64,000 nt of DNA from Hysterangium stoloniferum (GCA_015178975.1 WHVD01000017.1:1-64000), one strand, 5' to 3'; numbered from the stretch's first letter, positions 33,419 to 46,298 are shown. Notes: generated by a model not told the origin, from the sequence alone. Numbers and translations: made by a program.

Positions 33419-33627
33419 CAGGGGACAAAACTGTCCCAATGATTGGTTATTTTTTAATATTCACTGTTACACCAATGTCCATCAATATTATGTAATACTT
33501 AGGAATATGACAGTTAGTATGCTAGGGCATCTGCTAGAATACTTTCACCATTTTAGGAAATTTATGTGATCAGTTATATAATATTTAATGGGAATTATCA
33601 AAACATTGGGACAGTTTTGTCCCCTGT
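33419..33627 (+). mobile_element. 209-bp inverted-repeat module (MITE-like)
   Basis: Perfect 22-bp terminal inverted repeats starting CAGGGGACAAAACTGTCCC. Homologous in reverse to 11750-11957. No clear TA flanks (GAG on the left, TTG on the right), which argues against a simple recent Tc1-type insertion. Confidence 0.8.
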
Positions 33628-34380
33628 TGTACTTTTGTAAATTCACTGAACATAAAAAACATAAGTTAGTTTCCTTTTGGAACCTTGATGGATACTTACT
33701 CATGGGTCAATAATAACATCCTTAAACACTACATATTTGGCTTGGAATAGTATTTTCTGTTAGGGCAGAAGAGGGGACAGCTCAATGACAGGGGAGATCA
33801 CACTTGTTTTAGTGGGATTCCTAAGAGATTGAAACTAAAGAAATGAGTATGTACAGGTCTACTATTTATATTTATACTAGTTATTTAATATTTATTTAGT
33901 ATTTTTTATTTATTAGAACTCTGAGAAAAATACAAAAAATGGCATGTATGCACCCTACAGTGCATAGCCACACCTCAGCACTTATGTAAGCCCACCCGGC
34001 ACTGTGTAGGCCTGTGTGGCATGCCGGTGCTTGCGTAGGTGCCAACTGCATTTGCAGTGCTGGCACACAAGGAGGCCCCATGGGCACACAGTGCTTCACA
34101 CTTGGTGGCCTTGCATTGGCACTGATGTGAGGAGACCATAATGCCACTGTGCTGTGCATGCACATTGCAACTGCACAGTGCACATGCTTTGTGACTCTGC
34201 AGTGCATGCACTTTGCAAGTAGTGTGCACACATTGTGGCTGTGCAGTGTATCCATCCATGCATGGTGGTGGCAGCATGATTATGTAATTTTTCTCATGGT
34301 GTGCCTGCACTGCTACATGTAGATATAATAAAATAAAGTAAAATCAAAATAAATGGCAAAAATACATATTATATATATTG
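33628..34380. other. no gene; GCA/TGCA-rich patch
   Basis: 33690-33780 resembles 11510-11600. About 34000-34270 is rich in TGCA, GTGCAC and TTTGCA motifs with degenerate repetition, which produces long minus-strand open frames rich in Cys and His but no domain. Confidence 0.4.
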
Positions 34381-35281
34381 CCCTGACATTTTCATTCTTC
34401 CTCAGTTTGTTTCTCTTGAAGTGTCAGGTGTTTTGTTCCACATTGGACTTCCAACTTCCCATATGACTGCAATTGCCCTTCCCATGTCATATTGGGGACT
34501 TCTGCAGATTCTAGCTCCCCATTTATTCTTTTTCATACTCATCCCCACTTTCCTTCCATTCCACTCATCTGTCTGTCATTGAATCTTTTAGTATAAATTA
34601 TTGTCTTGTATTCTACTAATCTCCAGTTCAAAAATTGATTTAGAACCTTTCTGTTAATGTATTTTCAACCTGCATACTGTATACTATCTTCTGGCATTGT
34701 GCTACCCAACAGCACACTCACTTCATTTCATTTTCCAGCCACTCTATTTCTGTTCTAATGACATTCCATTATTGACATCACTTCACCATATCATTTGCCA
34801 CCTCAGAATATTTATCTTTTTTCTGTTGTCTTGTATTCCTTTTCTTAATATCCTATTCTGTTTCCCAATTTCCTTTGTTCTGTTAATATCAAATCTCCAC
34901 TTTTAGCTCTGTGCTTCTATTTACTTTAGTACAAAAACCCATCATGTACACTACTATCCTTCAGTTGAATATTGACTCAGAATACTCATTTAGAATCCTC
35001 CTCTCATATTTAGAAGCGTATACAATAATACCTTCATTTACCTTTTCATACTGCTTAATTCTTTTGCTAGTGTCTGGCCAGACTGAGACTTATGACCCTT
35101 TTTGACCTTAGCCTCTGGACCCTCATTTATAGCTAAGTGCCATAATGCATCCTGCAACATACTTTCTTGCTTGTTTCAAAGTATCAGAGCATCTGACATT
35201 TTTGTGTGAGGGCACAACACATGTTGAAGCCAAGCTCCACTTGTTTTTAAGAACTGGAGTTGCTGGTTAAGTAGATATATA
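34381..35281 (-). repeat. decayed LTR, reverse orientation
   Basis: AT-rich remnant ending with GAGGGCACAACACATG-TTGAAGCCAAGCTCC (about 35207-35241), the shared LTR block in reverse. Related to the LTRs at 35957 and 43820. Confidence 0.5.
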
Positions 35282-35911
35282 ATGACCTTTTGGTCTCCCC
35301 TTTTCCCCTTTTCTATATTGTGGCAGTGGTCAGACTACCACCTATTTGGAACTGGGGAATCTGACTTTTTGATGGTACAAGCAATTCAGTTATCACTCAA
35401 GCTTGTGACATCCCTATCTGGTTCCCATGTGGAACATCACAGTCACTTTCTATGTGATGTAGTTGGACTCAAGTTGTTCAGTTGTCCTAGGACACAACTG
35501 GCCTACCTGTTACAATCCATTGACTGACTGGGTATCAGGCCATATTACTTTCTGGATGCCCACGGCACCTCTATCATCCCCCACCCTTTCAGACCTGTGG
35601 CCTCTTCAGCATCCATGGCATCCCCAGAACACACAGTAATCCTATCCATTTCCCTCATTAATGCAGCAGCTTTTATTAGGGCTACAAAATTGGACAGATC
35701 CCAGGCATTCACAATCAACCTGAAGGTTGATGAAGCACCTGGATGTTTTGCAACTCCAGAATCTGAGCAATTCACTGACCTAGAAGGCATCCCAGAAAAA
35801 TATCATGACTTCACAGATGTTTTTAGTAAGCAAAAAGCTGACTGGCTTCTGCCCCACAGACAGTACAACTTAAAAATCAACCTTGAAGATGGGGCCCATG
35901 TTAAGATCTAA
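35282..35911 (+). pseudogene. Gypsy-4: protease-RT linker fragment
   Basis: Plus-strand frames give SLINAAAFIRATKLDRSQAF, then DLEGIPEKYHDFTDVFSKQKADWL and HRQYNLKINLEDGA, the linker leading into Ty3 RT as in Gypsy-1 (near 21000-21130). Truncated before RT. Confidence 0.75.
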
Positions 35912-35956
35912 GCCCAGGAGGAAAGGGAGTCCTAGTTGGGGGCCACCAATAGAAAT

Positions 35957-38332
35957 CTGTAATGATTGGGGGGTCAAAAAATAGGGATCGTACTAGTTGG
36001 GAGGTCTGATTCTATAGAACTGAGTGGAGCTTGGCTTCAACTTATGTGTTGCACCCTTGCATGAACTGTTAAGGTGCTCTGGTATTTCAAACAGAGGAGA
36101 TAATACAATGTAGACTGAAGATAACAACTTAGCTGAATCAACCAGAAGGCCAAAAATGCTAAGGGTTATAGAGGTAAGGGTCAGGGCTGGCCTATGACAC
36201 CTTTGAAGGGATTAAGAGAAGAGCAAGAGGTATTAAAACAAGAGAGGGCTAATCTAAGTTGAGGGAAGTAATCTAGTTTCAACCTGAGGAACTGTAGCAT
36301 ACATGTTAGAAGCTTCATACTAAGGTATGGAGGTTGTCTGTAATCATTATAATATCAGATGTTTACTGGTAAAATTTATATTTCTATAAAACTCCATCTT
36401 TATATCCTCTGAGACTATTATATATATTGTTAACCACCAACCATAAGAAACAATTCTCCATATTACATCCTAAACAATTCAGAGTCAATTAATAGAACCC
36501 AGTGTATATAATTTCCTTCCTTTTACAGATGCCTACTAATACTTTTATTAGTACTTTGTTTTTTAAAAGTTGAAAAAGTTATTTCCATGTAAAATATGTA
36601 AAATATTATTGGAAATTTTTCATACCACAGCTGTCTTTATTAAGTAAAACCCCCTATATATTCTGGGTATGTTGAATCAAGTAGAAATCTGTTCAGATTG
36701 ACAGATCCATTCTGAAGTAATACATATGTATTTAGAGGTGCCAATGATATACATATGCATGGAATGGACTATCTAAGGATATCTATTTTTTAAAAGTATT
36801 AGTGTTTCAAACTACTGATTTTTTTTATTGTCTACTTGTGTCCAGAAAGATTCTTTAGTTTGTAATGTATGAGAGAGTTTAAAACTTTTTGAAAGTTTTA
36901 AAAACCAAATTATGTTTGAATCACATCCCAGATGTTTAAATGACCTTTAGAGTATATTAGAATTTAGTATACTTAATAGTTTTCAGATATCCTCCTATAA
37001 CAGATTTTCAGAGGTCCAAAAATAGAAGCAGAAGGCCAAGATGGATCAAAAGAAGGCTGGGAAGGAATGGGGAACAAAATGAAACTAAATACAAGGTAAC
37101 AGAGCCATTCTAAAGGGTATGAGGTGGCAAATGATGACTACACGGTGAACGGATCAGTGGAGAGCATTGGGATGGAGATGGAAATGGAATGGCTAAGGGA
37201 TACTCTATAATAAACCAAGTTTCAGGGTGCTGAGGTGGCAGTCCCAGGGTCCAGAGCACCGAGGTCAGGGAGCCAGAAAGGTGTGTCAGAGTAGGAATGG
37301 GTTGTGAGAGTCTGAAAGAGATGTGGATCCCAACATTGAGAAGGAAACAGAATGCTAAAGGGGTAATCTCCAGTAAACCAAGTTTTCGGGAGGCCAGGGT
37401 GTCGGTCCATAGCCTGGGGAGCCAATGTCAGGGTCCTGGAAAGGTTCCCAGGGTGGAAACAGGTTGTGGGGGCCTGTGTTAGGATACACACAGGCCGGGT
37501 TTCCAGAGAAACCCGCGGGATATCTGGTAGGACTTGGCTTCAGTTTATAGGCTGCGCCCTCGCTAGATCGTGTTGTCCAATTTCAAACAGGCAGACGGGG
37601 ATCCCGGGGAGTCCAGGCGGGGTTCGTGGGTCGTAAGTCGTAGGTCGTGGGTCGTAGGTCGGGGACCATGGGTCGTGAGTCGAGTTGGTTGAGAGAGGTA
37701 GATGTGCCGGAGCCCGTGGGCTCTGACTAGTGCGAGCGATGTGAATCGAGTAAGGTTTTAGAGCAGAAAATATTATTAGATTACTGGGGGGAATCTAAGC
37801 TAATTTTCTGACTGGATTGTATGTACAACATCTGCCAGTTTATATAGACCATGGAGTGAATGACATACCAAATCCAGTAATGGTGAAATGAAACTAACAA
37901 AACATGGAATGGGAATAGTAAACACCAAATTGGTGTTAGGAACGGAACAGAATGGAGTGGAGTCCGAATCGTGACAAAGCATAACCCATAATGGGAAACA
38001 GAGCGGGAGCGGAGTCCTAAATCATGACAGGTCATTTGACTAAAACAGGAACGGGGCTCGATTAGAGTGGTGACGGGATTCTGAGCGGGGTCCGGTGACT
38101 GATGCATGGGACGAAGACGGACATAGACAGAGACGGAGTCCAGGGGCAGTCCAGTGACTGATATGTGTCGTAATGAGGTTGAATGTAACGAGTCTTGACG
38201 TGACGGAGTCTGGGCGGGAAATCCTATAAACAGACGATTGGTGCTTGTAGCGCGTGGGGGTGTACGGGTTAGTGCCTGGAGTCTGGCAGGATTGTCCGGT
38301 CGTAACAGCCTGAAACAGTGAGAATCCTAACA
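35957..38332. repeat. LTR of a third family, interrupted twice
   Basis: Starts TGTAATGATTGGGG and its last bases, after the nested solo LTR, are AGAATCCTAACA (38321-38332). Matches the reverse LTR at 43820-44600. An AT-rich insert of roughly 690 bp (about 36325-37015, edges unresolved) and the 831-bp solo LTR explain the extra length. Confidence 0.65.
37477..38307 (-). repeat. solo LTR, Gypsy-1 family (831 bp)
   Basis: TGTTAGGATAC...GGTCGTAACA with perfect 5-bp duplications GCCTG (37472-37476 and 38308-38312). Inserted into the older LTR just before its 3' end. Confidence 0.95.
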
Positions 38333-40250
38333 ACCCAGCCACCCCTTGGACATATTTACCTGGTCGGGAAGTTCCAAGGACACCAGTTCAGATGAGGACG
38401 GGGTGCCCACAGAGGTAGCAGAGCTACCCGAGGAGATGGCAGAGGTGGGAAAGAAGGAGGTGGGGAAAAAGCACAGTCCCATAAATGTAGACTGAGAGAA
38501 TATAATAGACCTTAATAATTTTTGAACATAAAAGTAAAGCGTGAAAAAAAAGATAAGAATCAAAGTCTGCGGGAAATCTGCTTAAGGACTTGAAACACAT
38601 GTCAGAACCTGTAAAAGCAAAGAGAGACATAGGGCGACAGGGAATAATGAAAATGAGTCCAAACATAACACAGGGTCCATGGAGTGTGGTCAGAGAGAAG
38701 ATAGTGGTCTGGGTTTGAGTGGGTAAGCTGTATGAAAGTCAGTAACGATTTCTGTGGCATTACTGAGTTCCGTGGCCAAAATCAATGAAGTCTCTTCATT
38801 GGTGCCCTCGTAACCCACCCACTTGACCAAGTAAAGTAGTTTACAAGTGCATCGACACTTATCAATTTTCAAATCTACAATTTGTGAGATTTCAAAGTCG
38901 GGTTCTCCGTCAATAATGACTGGAGGGGGTGGAGATTGCACGCAATCTGTGATAGTGTTAGCAGTACAAGGTTCTAACATAGAAACATGAAATACTGAGT
39001 GTACTGCGTGCACGCTATCTGGAAGCCATAGGATCCAAGAGACTGAACCTACTTGTGCAATAATTTCAAACAGACCTAATTATTTTTCAGCAAGCTTTTT
39101 TGATGGACGGGTAGTCAAGAAGAATTGAGCTTTGACAAAAACACGATCGCAAATCTTGAAGTTGGGTGGTGGGATCTGGTGTTTGTCTGCTGAATGCTGG
39201 TATTGCTCTTGGGCAGATTTTAGTGCAGTCCAGAGTTCCTCGTGGAGCTCATGGAGTTCCGTGGTGAACTCTTGAGTGCGAGCAGAGGCGAGATTTCGTT
39301 CTAGATGTACTGTAATATTTGGATTATATCCTTTATTTGCAAAGAACAGGGAAATTCCAGTAGTGGCGGAGGGTGCATTGTTGTAAGCAAATTCTGCAAG
39401 TGGTAGTAAGGATTTCCAATTGTCCTGTTGATAGTTGCAATATACATGGAGATATTAATATTGTTCCAATGTCTGGTTGACGTTGTTTGGTTTGTCTGTC
39501 ACCTTCTGGGTGATGTCCTGATGTGAAATGTAATTTCATGTCCAAGGATTTCCCGAGGGATCTAAAGAAATGAGATATGAACTCTGATCCTCAGTCAGAA
39601 GTTATGTGGGACAAAACTCTGTGCTTGGAAAATACATGGATAATAAAACGTTCTGCTAACTGCATGGACATAATTGTATCATATGTAGGAATGAATATAC
39701 CTTGTTTTGAGAATCTGTCAACAATGACTAGAATGGCAGAAAAGCCTTTGGAGTCCAGTAGGTGTGCAATGAAATCCATAGAAATAGAATTCCATGGGTG
39801 TTCCGGTACCAGGAGTTGTTTCAAAAGGCCATATGGCTTGTGTGGCTGATATTTTGAGTGGGGACAAGTAGTGCAAGATTTACAATAATGCTTAATGAAT
39901 CCATGGAGTCCGGGCCAAGTATATTCTCTTCTTATTAATGATAGAGTTTTGTTGTACCTGAAGTGTCCTGAGAGTGGATGATCATGTTTGTACTGAAGGA
40001 TCCTGAGGTGGAGGCTGCCAGAGTCCAGTACATAGATCCAATCGTCAAGTCTAATGAAACCATGCTGATCAAGAGACCACCGGGGTTGATCGGGGTCCAT
40101 GGTATTGTCAAGGTGAGCTTTAGTAATCGGGTCTAGCGGAATTGCTGATAGAATATCTTGATGTAACTTCTCAATATCCATAATGATAATTCCACGGACA
40201 ATGGGATTGATGAGAAAAGTTGCATGGACCGATGTGGTAAGTTGCTGATC
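38333..40250 (-). pseudogene. Gypsy-5: pol 3' half plus accessory-gene tail (broken)
   Basis: Minus strand: integrase finger and core (SMDFIAHLLDSKGFS; a stop follows TSD at about 39594), then the chromodomain segment LLYLVKWVGYEGTNEETS (about 38780-38835). At 38362-38497 the plus strand has the acidic tail of the accessory gene. Truncated on its 5' side, where it meets Gypsy-6 head to head. Confidence 0.88.
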
Positions 40251-42127
40251 AATTACAATGTTCATGATAAGGAACTCCTGGCAGTTTTTTCAGCTTTCAA
40301 AGTGTGGCGACACTATTTGGAAGGCTCGGGAACTCTGATTAACATTGTAACAGATCACAAAAACCTGGAATGCTTTTCTACTACGAAACTTTTGACCCGT
40401 CGGCAGGCCCACTGGTCTGAATATCTATCTGCTTTCAATATGATTATCCATTTTTGACCTGGCCGTCTTGGCAGCAAACCCGACGCTTTAACTAGACGAT
40501 GGGAGGTGTATCCTAAAGAGGGGATCAATGACTATGCCACAGTAAACCCGCACAACCTGAAACCTATTTTCATGAATCAGCAACTTACCACATTGGTCCA
40601 CGCAACTTTCCTCATCAATCCCATTGTCCGTGGAATTATCATTATGGATATTGAGAACTTACATCATGATATTCTATTGGCAATTCTGCTAGACCCAATA
40701 ACTAAAGCACACCTTGACAACCCTGTGGACCCCAGTCAACCCTGGTAGTCTCTTGATCAGCATGGTTTCATTAGACTTGATGATCGCATCTATGTACCAG
40801 ACTCCGATGGCCTCTGCCTCAGGATCCTTCAGTACAAACATGACCATTCACTCTCCAGATGTTTCAGGTTCAACAAAACCCTATCATTAATAAGAAGAGA
40901 ATATACTTGGCCCGGACTCCATGGATTCATTAAGCACTATTGTAAATCTTGCACTACTTGTCCCCACTCGAAATCTCAGCACCACAACCATACGGCCTTT
41001 TGAAACAACTCCTGGTACCGGAACACCCATGGAATTCTATCTCTATGGATTTCATTGAACACCTACCAGATTCTGAAGGCTTTTCCGCCATTCTAGTCAT
41101 TGTTGACAGATTCTCAAAACAAGGTATATTCATTCCTACATATAATACAATTACATCTGTGCAGTTAGTGGAACTTTTTATTATCCACTTATTTTCCAAG
41201 CACGGAGTTCTGTCCCACATAACTTCTGACTGAGGACCAGAGTTCATATCTCATTTCTTTAGATCCCTCAGGAAATCCTTGGACATGAAATTAGATTTCA
41301 CATCCGGACATCACCTGGAAGGCGATGGACAAACTGAATGCGTCAATCAGACATTGGAACAATATCTCCACGTATATTGCAATTATCAACAGGACAATTG
41401 GAAATCCTTACTACCACTTGCAGAATTTGCTTACAACAATGCACCCTTGGCCACTACTGGCATTTCCCTGTTCTTTGCAAATAAAGGATATAATCCAAAT
41501 ATTACAGTACATCCAGAATGAAATCTCGCCTCTGTTCATGCTCAAGAGTTCACCATGGACCTCCACGAGCTCCACAAGGAACTCCGGACTGCAATAAAGT
41601 CCACCCAAGAGCAATACCAACTTTCAGCAGACAAACACCGGATCCCACCACCCAACTTCAAAATTGTTGATCATGTTTTTGTCAAAGCTCAATTCTTCTG
41701 GACTACCCGTCCATCAAAAAAGCTTGCTGAAAAATATTGAGATCCTTTTGAAATTATCGCACAAGTAGGTTCAGTCTCTTGGACCCTATGGCTTCCAGAT
41801 AGCATGTGCGCAGTACACCCGGTATTTCATGTTTCTATTTTAGAACCTTGTACTGCTAACACTATCCCAGATTGCATGCAATCTCCGCCCCCTCTGGTCA
41901 TTATTGACGGAGAACCCGAGTTTGAAATCTCACAAATTTTAGATTCGAAAATTGACAAGTGTCAATGCACTTGTAAACTGCTTTACTTGGTCAAGTGGGT
42001 GGGTTACGAGGGCACCAATGAAGAAACTTCATGGATTTTGGCCACAGAACTCGGAAATGCCATGGAAGTCATTACTGACTTTCATACAGCTTACCCACTC
42101 AAACCTGGACCACTATCATCTCTCTGA
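40251..42127 (+). pseudogene. Gypsy-6: RNase H to chromodomain (broken)
   Basis: Plus strand: [23 protein letters not shown] (RNase H), the integrase zinc finger, SMDFIEHLPDSEGFS, TSD followed by TGA at 41231-41233 (relatives have Arg), GHHLEGDGQTE, and chromodomain LLYLVKWVGYEGTNEETSW (about 41985-42040). Further stops occur after VHPE (about 41519) and AEKY (about 41738). The CGA intact here in KVWRHYLEG is TGA in Gypsy-1. Confidence 0.9.
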
Positions 42128-42326
42128 CTGCACTCCACGGACCCCGTGTTACGTGTGGACTCATTTTCATTATTCCCTGTCACCTTATGTCTCTCTTTGC
42201 TTTTACAGGTTCTGACATGTTTTCAAGTCCTTAAGTGGATTTTCCACGGACTTTGATCTTATGTTTTCATGCTTTACTTTTTTTACTTTCAAAAAGAAAT
42301 TACTATTAAACTTTTATTTTATTTCC

Positions 42327-43285
42327 TCAATCTACATTTATGGGGCTATGTTTCTGCCCAACCTCAGCCATCTCCTGAGGAAGCTCCGCTACCTCTGCGG
42401 GCACCCTGTCCTCATCTGACCTGGCATCCTCGGAACTCCCAGCTTGCAGCTCCTGATAAATATATCCACTGAACTCCATGAGGAACTTCCAAAACTCCAA
42501 GTGGAGTCCATGGAGCTCATTTGCCACTACAATTTGGACCTTGTTGTTTATTCAGAGCAACTCGTTCTGGGCCTCAATGCCCTCGGCAATCCGCCCCAAC
42601 ATGTCATCCAACCTGGACATCCCGTCTGTCCTGCTAATGTCCTGCGCCCCAGATCCTGTGGGTTGCTTTGGACAAGCGAGCACCTCGCCTTGAGGTGTGT
42701 GCACTGGTAGCATCCTGGTCCCTGCCCAGACTTCCGATTGCACTCTGTGTTCCAGTCATTGCAACTGGAACACCGCGGATCATTCCGCGTCGGAAGGTGG
42801 ACTGGTGCCACTTTCCTTGCTTTCTGTTGATCCTGGTCAGTTTTTCCCCAGATATCCCACAGACCCGAGACTTACTTTCTGGGGGCTCTCCAGCTCCCCC
42901 TCAGACTCGGACTCCACCTCTGTCACTTTGCGCTGAAAATACAAGTCAGTAAAATTCAACAAGTTGAATATTGGGACTTACCTTTCCCATGGCAACCGTG
43001 GCCCTGTCCACAGCCGCCTGGGCCTTTTCTGTGGCCACCCACGCAGCTCCTCCTCATCCTCCTCCTCTGCCTTTCCACCTCTTCCTCTGCAGCCAAGGCC
43101 ACCTGGTATTCCCTGTCCAGGGCTTCCTCCACCTCCCTTGCCTCCTTTTCCACCTCCTCACATTGTCAGCGCTGTTCCTCTCACTGTGCCAGTATTTGGG
43201 CCGTGCTGAATGGCACCTGATATGGAGCGCCCATGGAGGGCCCGGCAGTCGGCATGGGACATCTTGGCATTGGCTTGGGTCCCAT
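42327..43285 (-). pseudogene. accessory gene of Gypsy-6, antisense, spliced
   Basis: Second copy of the gene at 16796-17794. ATG at 43285-43283; exon 1 includes KEAREVEEALDREYQVALAA. Intron 1 is 42933-42981, exon 2 is 42876-42932 (57 bp, as in Gypsy-1), intron 2 is 42824-42875, and exon 3 starts at 42823 with KARKVAPVHLPTRNDPRCSS. The cysteine cluster is complete here: CSSCNDWNTEC ... CYQCTHLKARC. The tail ends SPINVD. Frameshifts in exons 1 and 3 break it. GT-AG borders and phase 0 are conserved although intron bodies differ, which supports genuine splicing. Confidence 0.75.
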
Positions 43286-43604
43286 TATGGCAAGATGGGG
43301 GTAATAAAGAAGGAGAAATTTTCATTTTTCCAAATTTTTATATAGGCTCGTCGCGTCTGAACCTTACCTTCCAGATCACTGCCCACTCCCGGCCCCGACC
43401 CCTTGGCCCGACGCTCGACTTGTCCTTCGGTTCCAATCAGTATCTCGCCGAAAGGAGCTCTTTAGGATTAGTCATTGCCCATCCGAAATCTAAGGACACC
43501 CTACGGATATTTGCGAGGGCGCAGCACATAAGCTGAAGCCAAGTCCTTCCAATCGGTCCCTGTCGGCCACCGACATTAGTCAGTTTTCAGTTCTTAACAT
43601 AAAT
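43286..43604. other. accessory-gene promoter and LTR remnant
   Basis: TATA box (minus) at 43335-43344. From about 43420 an LTR fragment follows, containing the shared block in reverse (43528-43542) and ending TTCTTAACA near 43601. Confidence 0.55.
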
Positions 43605-43819
43605 GAGAAATATAAACCATACATCTCTGGCCTGATATATTCATATCTTCTATGGTCTCTGGTGTGATTTTGTACAAAAAATCAATGAGCTTCAGGCCCT
43701 GACCTTCGAGGTCACTACACACTAAATCAGACATATGATCAGAAAACATTGTATATTACTCACAAGAACCTTCATTTTGTCCATAGGCAGACACCAAATC
43801 ATCGGTCATACATATACAA
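43605..43819 (-). other. possible Copia fragment
   Basis: Minus strand has an open stretch SDHMSDLVCSDLEGQGLKLI with one stop. I cannot assign it to a domain. Confidence 0.25.
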
Positions 43820-44600
43820 TGTTAGGATCCTCACCCTTTTCAGGCCCCCACTACTTGGTCTTACCTTGATAAACCTTCCAGGACCCTGACATCAGTGCCT
43901 CAGAATATGGAGCTACCACCTCAGGACCTTGGCACTTGGTTTATGTTGACATCCCTGTCTTTCAGCCCCCACAACTTGTTCTTACCCTTGTAACCCTCCA
44001 GTACCCCAACATTGAAGCCCCTGGGAAATGGCACCATTTCCTCAGCACCCCAAAACCTGTTTTGTTGTAGATTACCCCTTTAGGGATTCCATTTTATCTC
44101 CATTCTGATGCTCTCCCTTCATCTATTCTACATGTAAACATTATTTGCCACCTCACACCTTTTATCATACTTTTGCTACAACACATTTAGTTCTAGCTTG
44201 TCCCTTGTTCCTTCCAATACTTCTTTCAACCTGCCATGACTCTCACTTCTCTAATCGGCCCTCTGATCATCTGTCCCACTGTCATATAAGCTCTTTCCAT
44301 GTATGCTACAGTCCTCCAGTTTAAAACTCAAACTAGATTACCCCCCTCTTGTTTCAATCCTCTTTAATTTTTCTTAATACTCTTTACTCTACAACTCTTA
44401 GTATTTTTGGCCCTCCAGTCGATTGAGCTAAGTTTGTCTGTAGTCTTTATCATACTATCTGCTCTGTTTGAAATACCAGAGCACCCTACCAGTTCATGCA
44501 AGGGCACAACACATATGTACATTGAAGCCAAGCTCCACTTTGCCTTATAAAATTGGACCTCCCAATTAGTATGATTCACCATTTTTGGACCTTCAAAATC
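43820..44600 (-). repeat. LTR, same family as 35957-38332, reverse orientation
   Basis: Starts TGTTAGGATCCTCACCC and runs to about 44600 near TCAAAAATGGTG (reverse). It contains the shared block in altered form, GCAAGGGCACAACACAT...TTGAAGCCAAGC (about 44497-44535). Confidence 0.65.
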
Positions 44601-44722
44601 ATCCCCTTTTGCCCCCCTTGCTTAGATATTAACAGTACAGCACATAGGCTGAAGCCATGTCTGACCCCAGAACTTCCCCAGGTTTCCCCTGGAGACCCAC
44701 CTGTAAGCCCCACACTTGATAG
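44601..44722 (-). repeat. LTR fragment, TGTTAAGTGGGG family, reverse
   Basis: Diverged reverse copy of 31189-31300: GCACATAGGCTGAAGCCATG, AGGTTTCCCCTGGAGACC, AAGCCCCACACTT. Confidence 0.55.
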
Positions 44723-45219
44723 TTGACTAAGGAGCAGGCACCTCAGATGGCTGAAGATCACATTTTCATCTCTCATAAACCTTATTTCAAATTGTTGGGA
44801 TTTATTATGTACACACAGATTGCAATATGACCAGACCTTTGCTATGCCATCTCCACACTCAGCAAGTTCACCTTGAATCCAGGGAAAGCTAACTGGAACA
44901 CACTGACTGACATCCTCCATTACATTAAGGGAACACTCAATTATGGCATCACTTATGGCAGTTTATACAGGAATCTCACCCCAGGCGGATACATTGATGC
45001 CAACTATGCAGGGAATATCAACATGTGCTGATCTTGGTCCAGGCATGTTTTTATTCAGACAGGGGGATCTACCACTTGGGTTCAAAGTACTAGCTGACAG
45101 TTGCTTTGTCCACAACAGAGTTGGAACAGATGGTGTTCACATGAGGTATGAAGCAGATCTTGTGGATGTATGCAGTGATGGATGAAGTCAGGTTCCTGAA
45201 GCTAGCCATATTGTACAAT
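44723..45219 (+). pseudogene. Copia-2 RNase H, left part
   Basis: Reads PDLCYAISTLSKFTLNPGKA, DILHYIKGTLNYGITYG, GGYIDANYAGNINMC and GGSTTWVQS, the RNase H region of Ty1/Copia, with several stops. It ends at LAILY-N where an LTR inserted at ACAAT (45215-45219). The continuation lies on the minus strand at 60655 downward. Confidence 0.85.
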
Positions 45220-45725
45220 TGTTATGGCCCATTCCTGGATACTTCAATCCTCTGAGATTATCCATGACTTTCTGACCTGACTTCCATCCATGGAACATTT
45301 CTAGTTCCTGTACTTCCAAATCCAATCCTTGTTCCACATTTGGTAACTTGTCTGTTGACAAGTATTCATTCATTTACTTGTTGTATTCCTGTTTTGGAAT
45401 ACATCCCTAATCCATCTTATTGTGATCCTAGTTTGTAGTACAATAATGAAGAACTTATATCAGTTTCCATGCATTTGTACTCTACCTTAGATCTGATCTC
45501 AACTTACTTTCTTATTCCTTCTTTCTGTATGCTCAGCATTCAGAACTCTTTGGAACTCTGAATATCCATAATCTTTGGGTGTAAATCCCTTGTCTGAAAT
45601 TAAGGACATTCCAAGTGTTTGTGTAGGGATGCAGGAGATAAGCTGAAGCCAATGTCCTGACCCTATCTAGAAGTTTCCAAGTTCCCAGGTATTTCCTCAT
45701 AGTTCCAGAATAAGTTCCCAACACA
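45220..45725 (+). repeat. LTR A, left portion
   Basis: TGTTATGGCCCATTCC...AAGTTCCCA-ACACA, related to the Gypsy-2 LTR in reverse. Interrupted 10 bp before its end by LTR B; its last bases GCACTTAACA are found inverted at 60661-60670, followed by the second copy of its duplication (ATTGT, reverse of ACAAT). Confidence 0.8.
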
Positions 45726-46129
45726 TGCAAAGATCCATTCCCAGAAACCCCATGGAGTATTTCCCAGAAATCATATCAGGTTCCAAACTATCCTCCAGAC
45801 TAGTATCAAGATCCAGAATCCATTGGAACCTGACCCTCATCCGTCAAGTGCCCTTCCCCTCAAATCCCATTCTGATATTCTGCCCTCAAATAGACACCTT
45901 CTGTTATGACCTGGAACCTGTTGGACTCTGCCCTTCCCCAGATAGTATCTCCAAGTGTTCTTGGTCATTTCCTGACCTGGACTTCAACTGGACTCCCAGT
46001 GTTTGTTCTAGATACTTTGGTCCATGACCCAACCTTCACCAGATCATCCTTTTCACCTCTCTATGCCAATGTTCCAACTTGCCCAGTACCCGTGGCTTTC
46101 CTGGAAATATGCACACTTAGTCATTATAG
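45726..46129 (+). repeat. LTR B, left portion (possibly composite)
   Basis: Starts TGCAAAGATCC after ACACA. A second LTR-like start TGTTATGACCTGG lies at 45902, so two fragments may be present. It is cut by the Ty3 element at 46130 and resumes near 56958 (TTTGTTCCACATTTGGTAAC). Confidence 0.65.
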
Positions 46130-46298
46130 TGTTAGGATCCATTTCTGGATGTGAAGAGTGGTGGAAGTTCTGACCGTTCTATATACGAAGAAATGAGTAG
46201 AAAGGAAGGATATTGACCTATTCGGTGCAATATAGGAGAAAGTGAGAGAAAGAGCACGAGATGACGAAGGAGTCAACGAGTGCAATGGTTCGAGTGGA

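Noticed and set aside
33896-34310. Cys/His-rich minus-strand frames
   Set aside because: Explained by TGCA/GTGCAC repetition; spacing of Cys and His fits no zinc-finger pattern.
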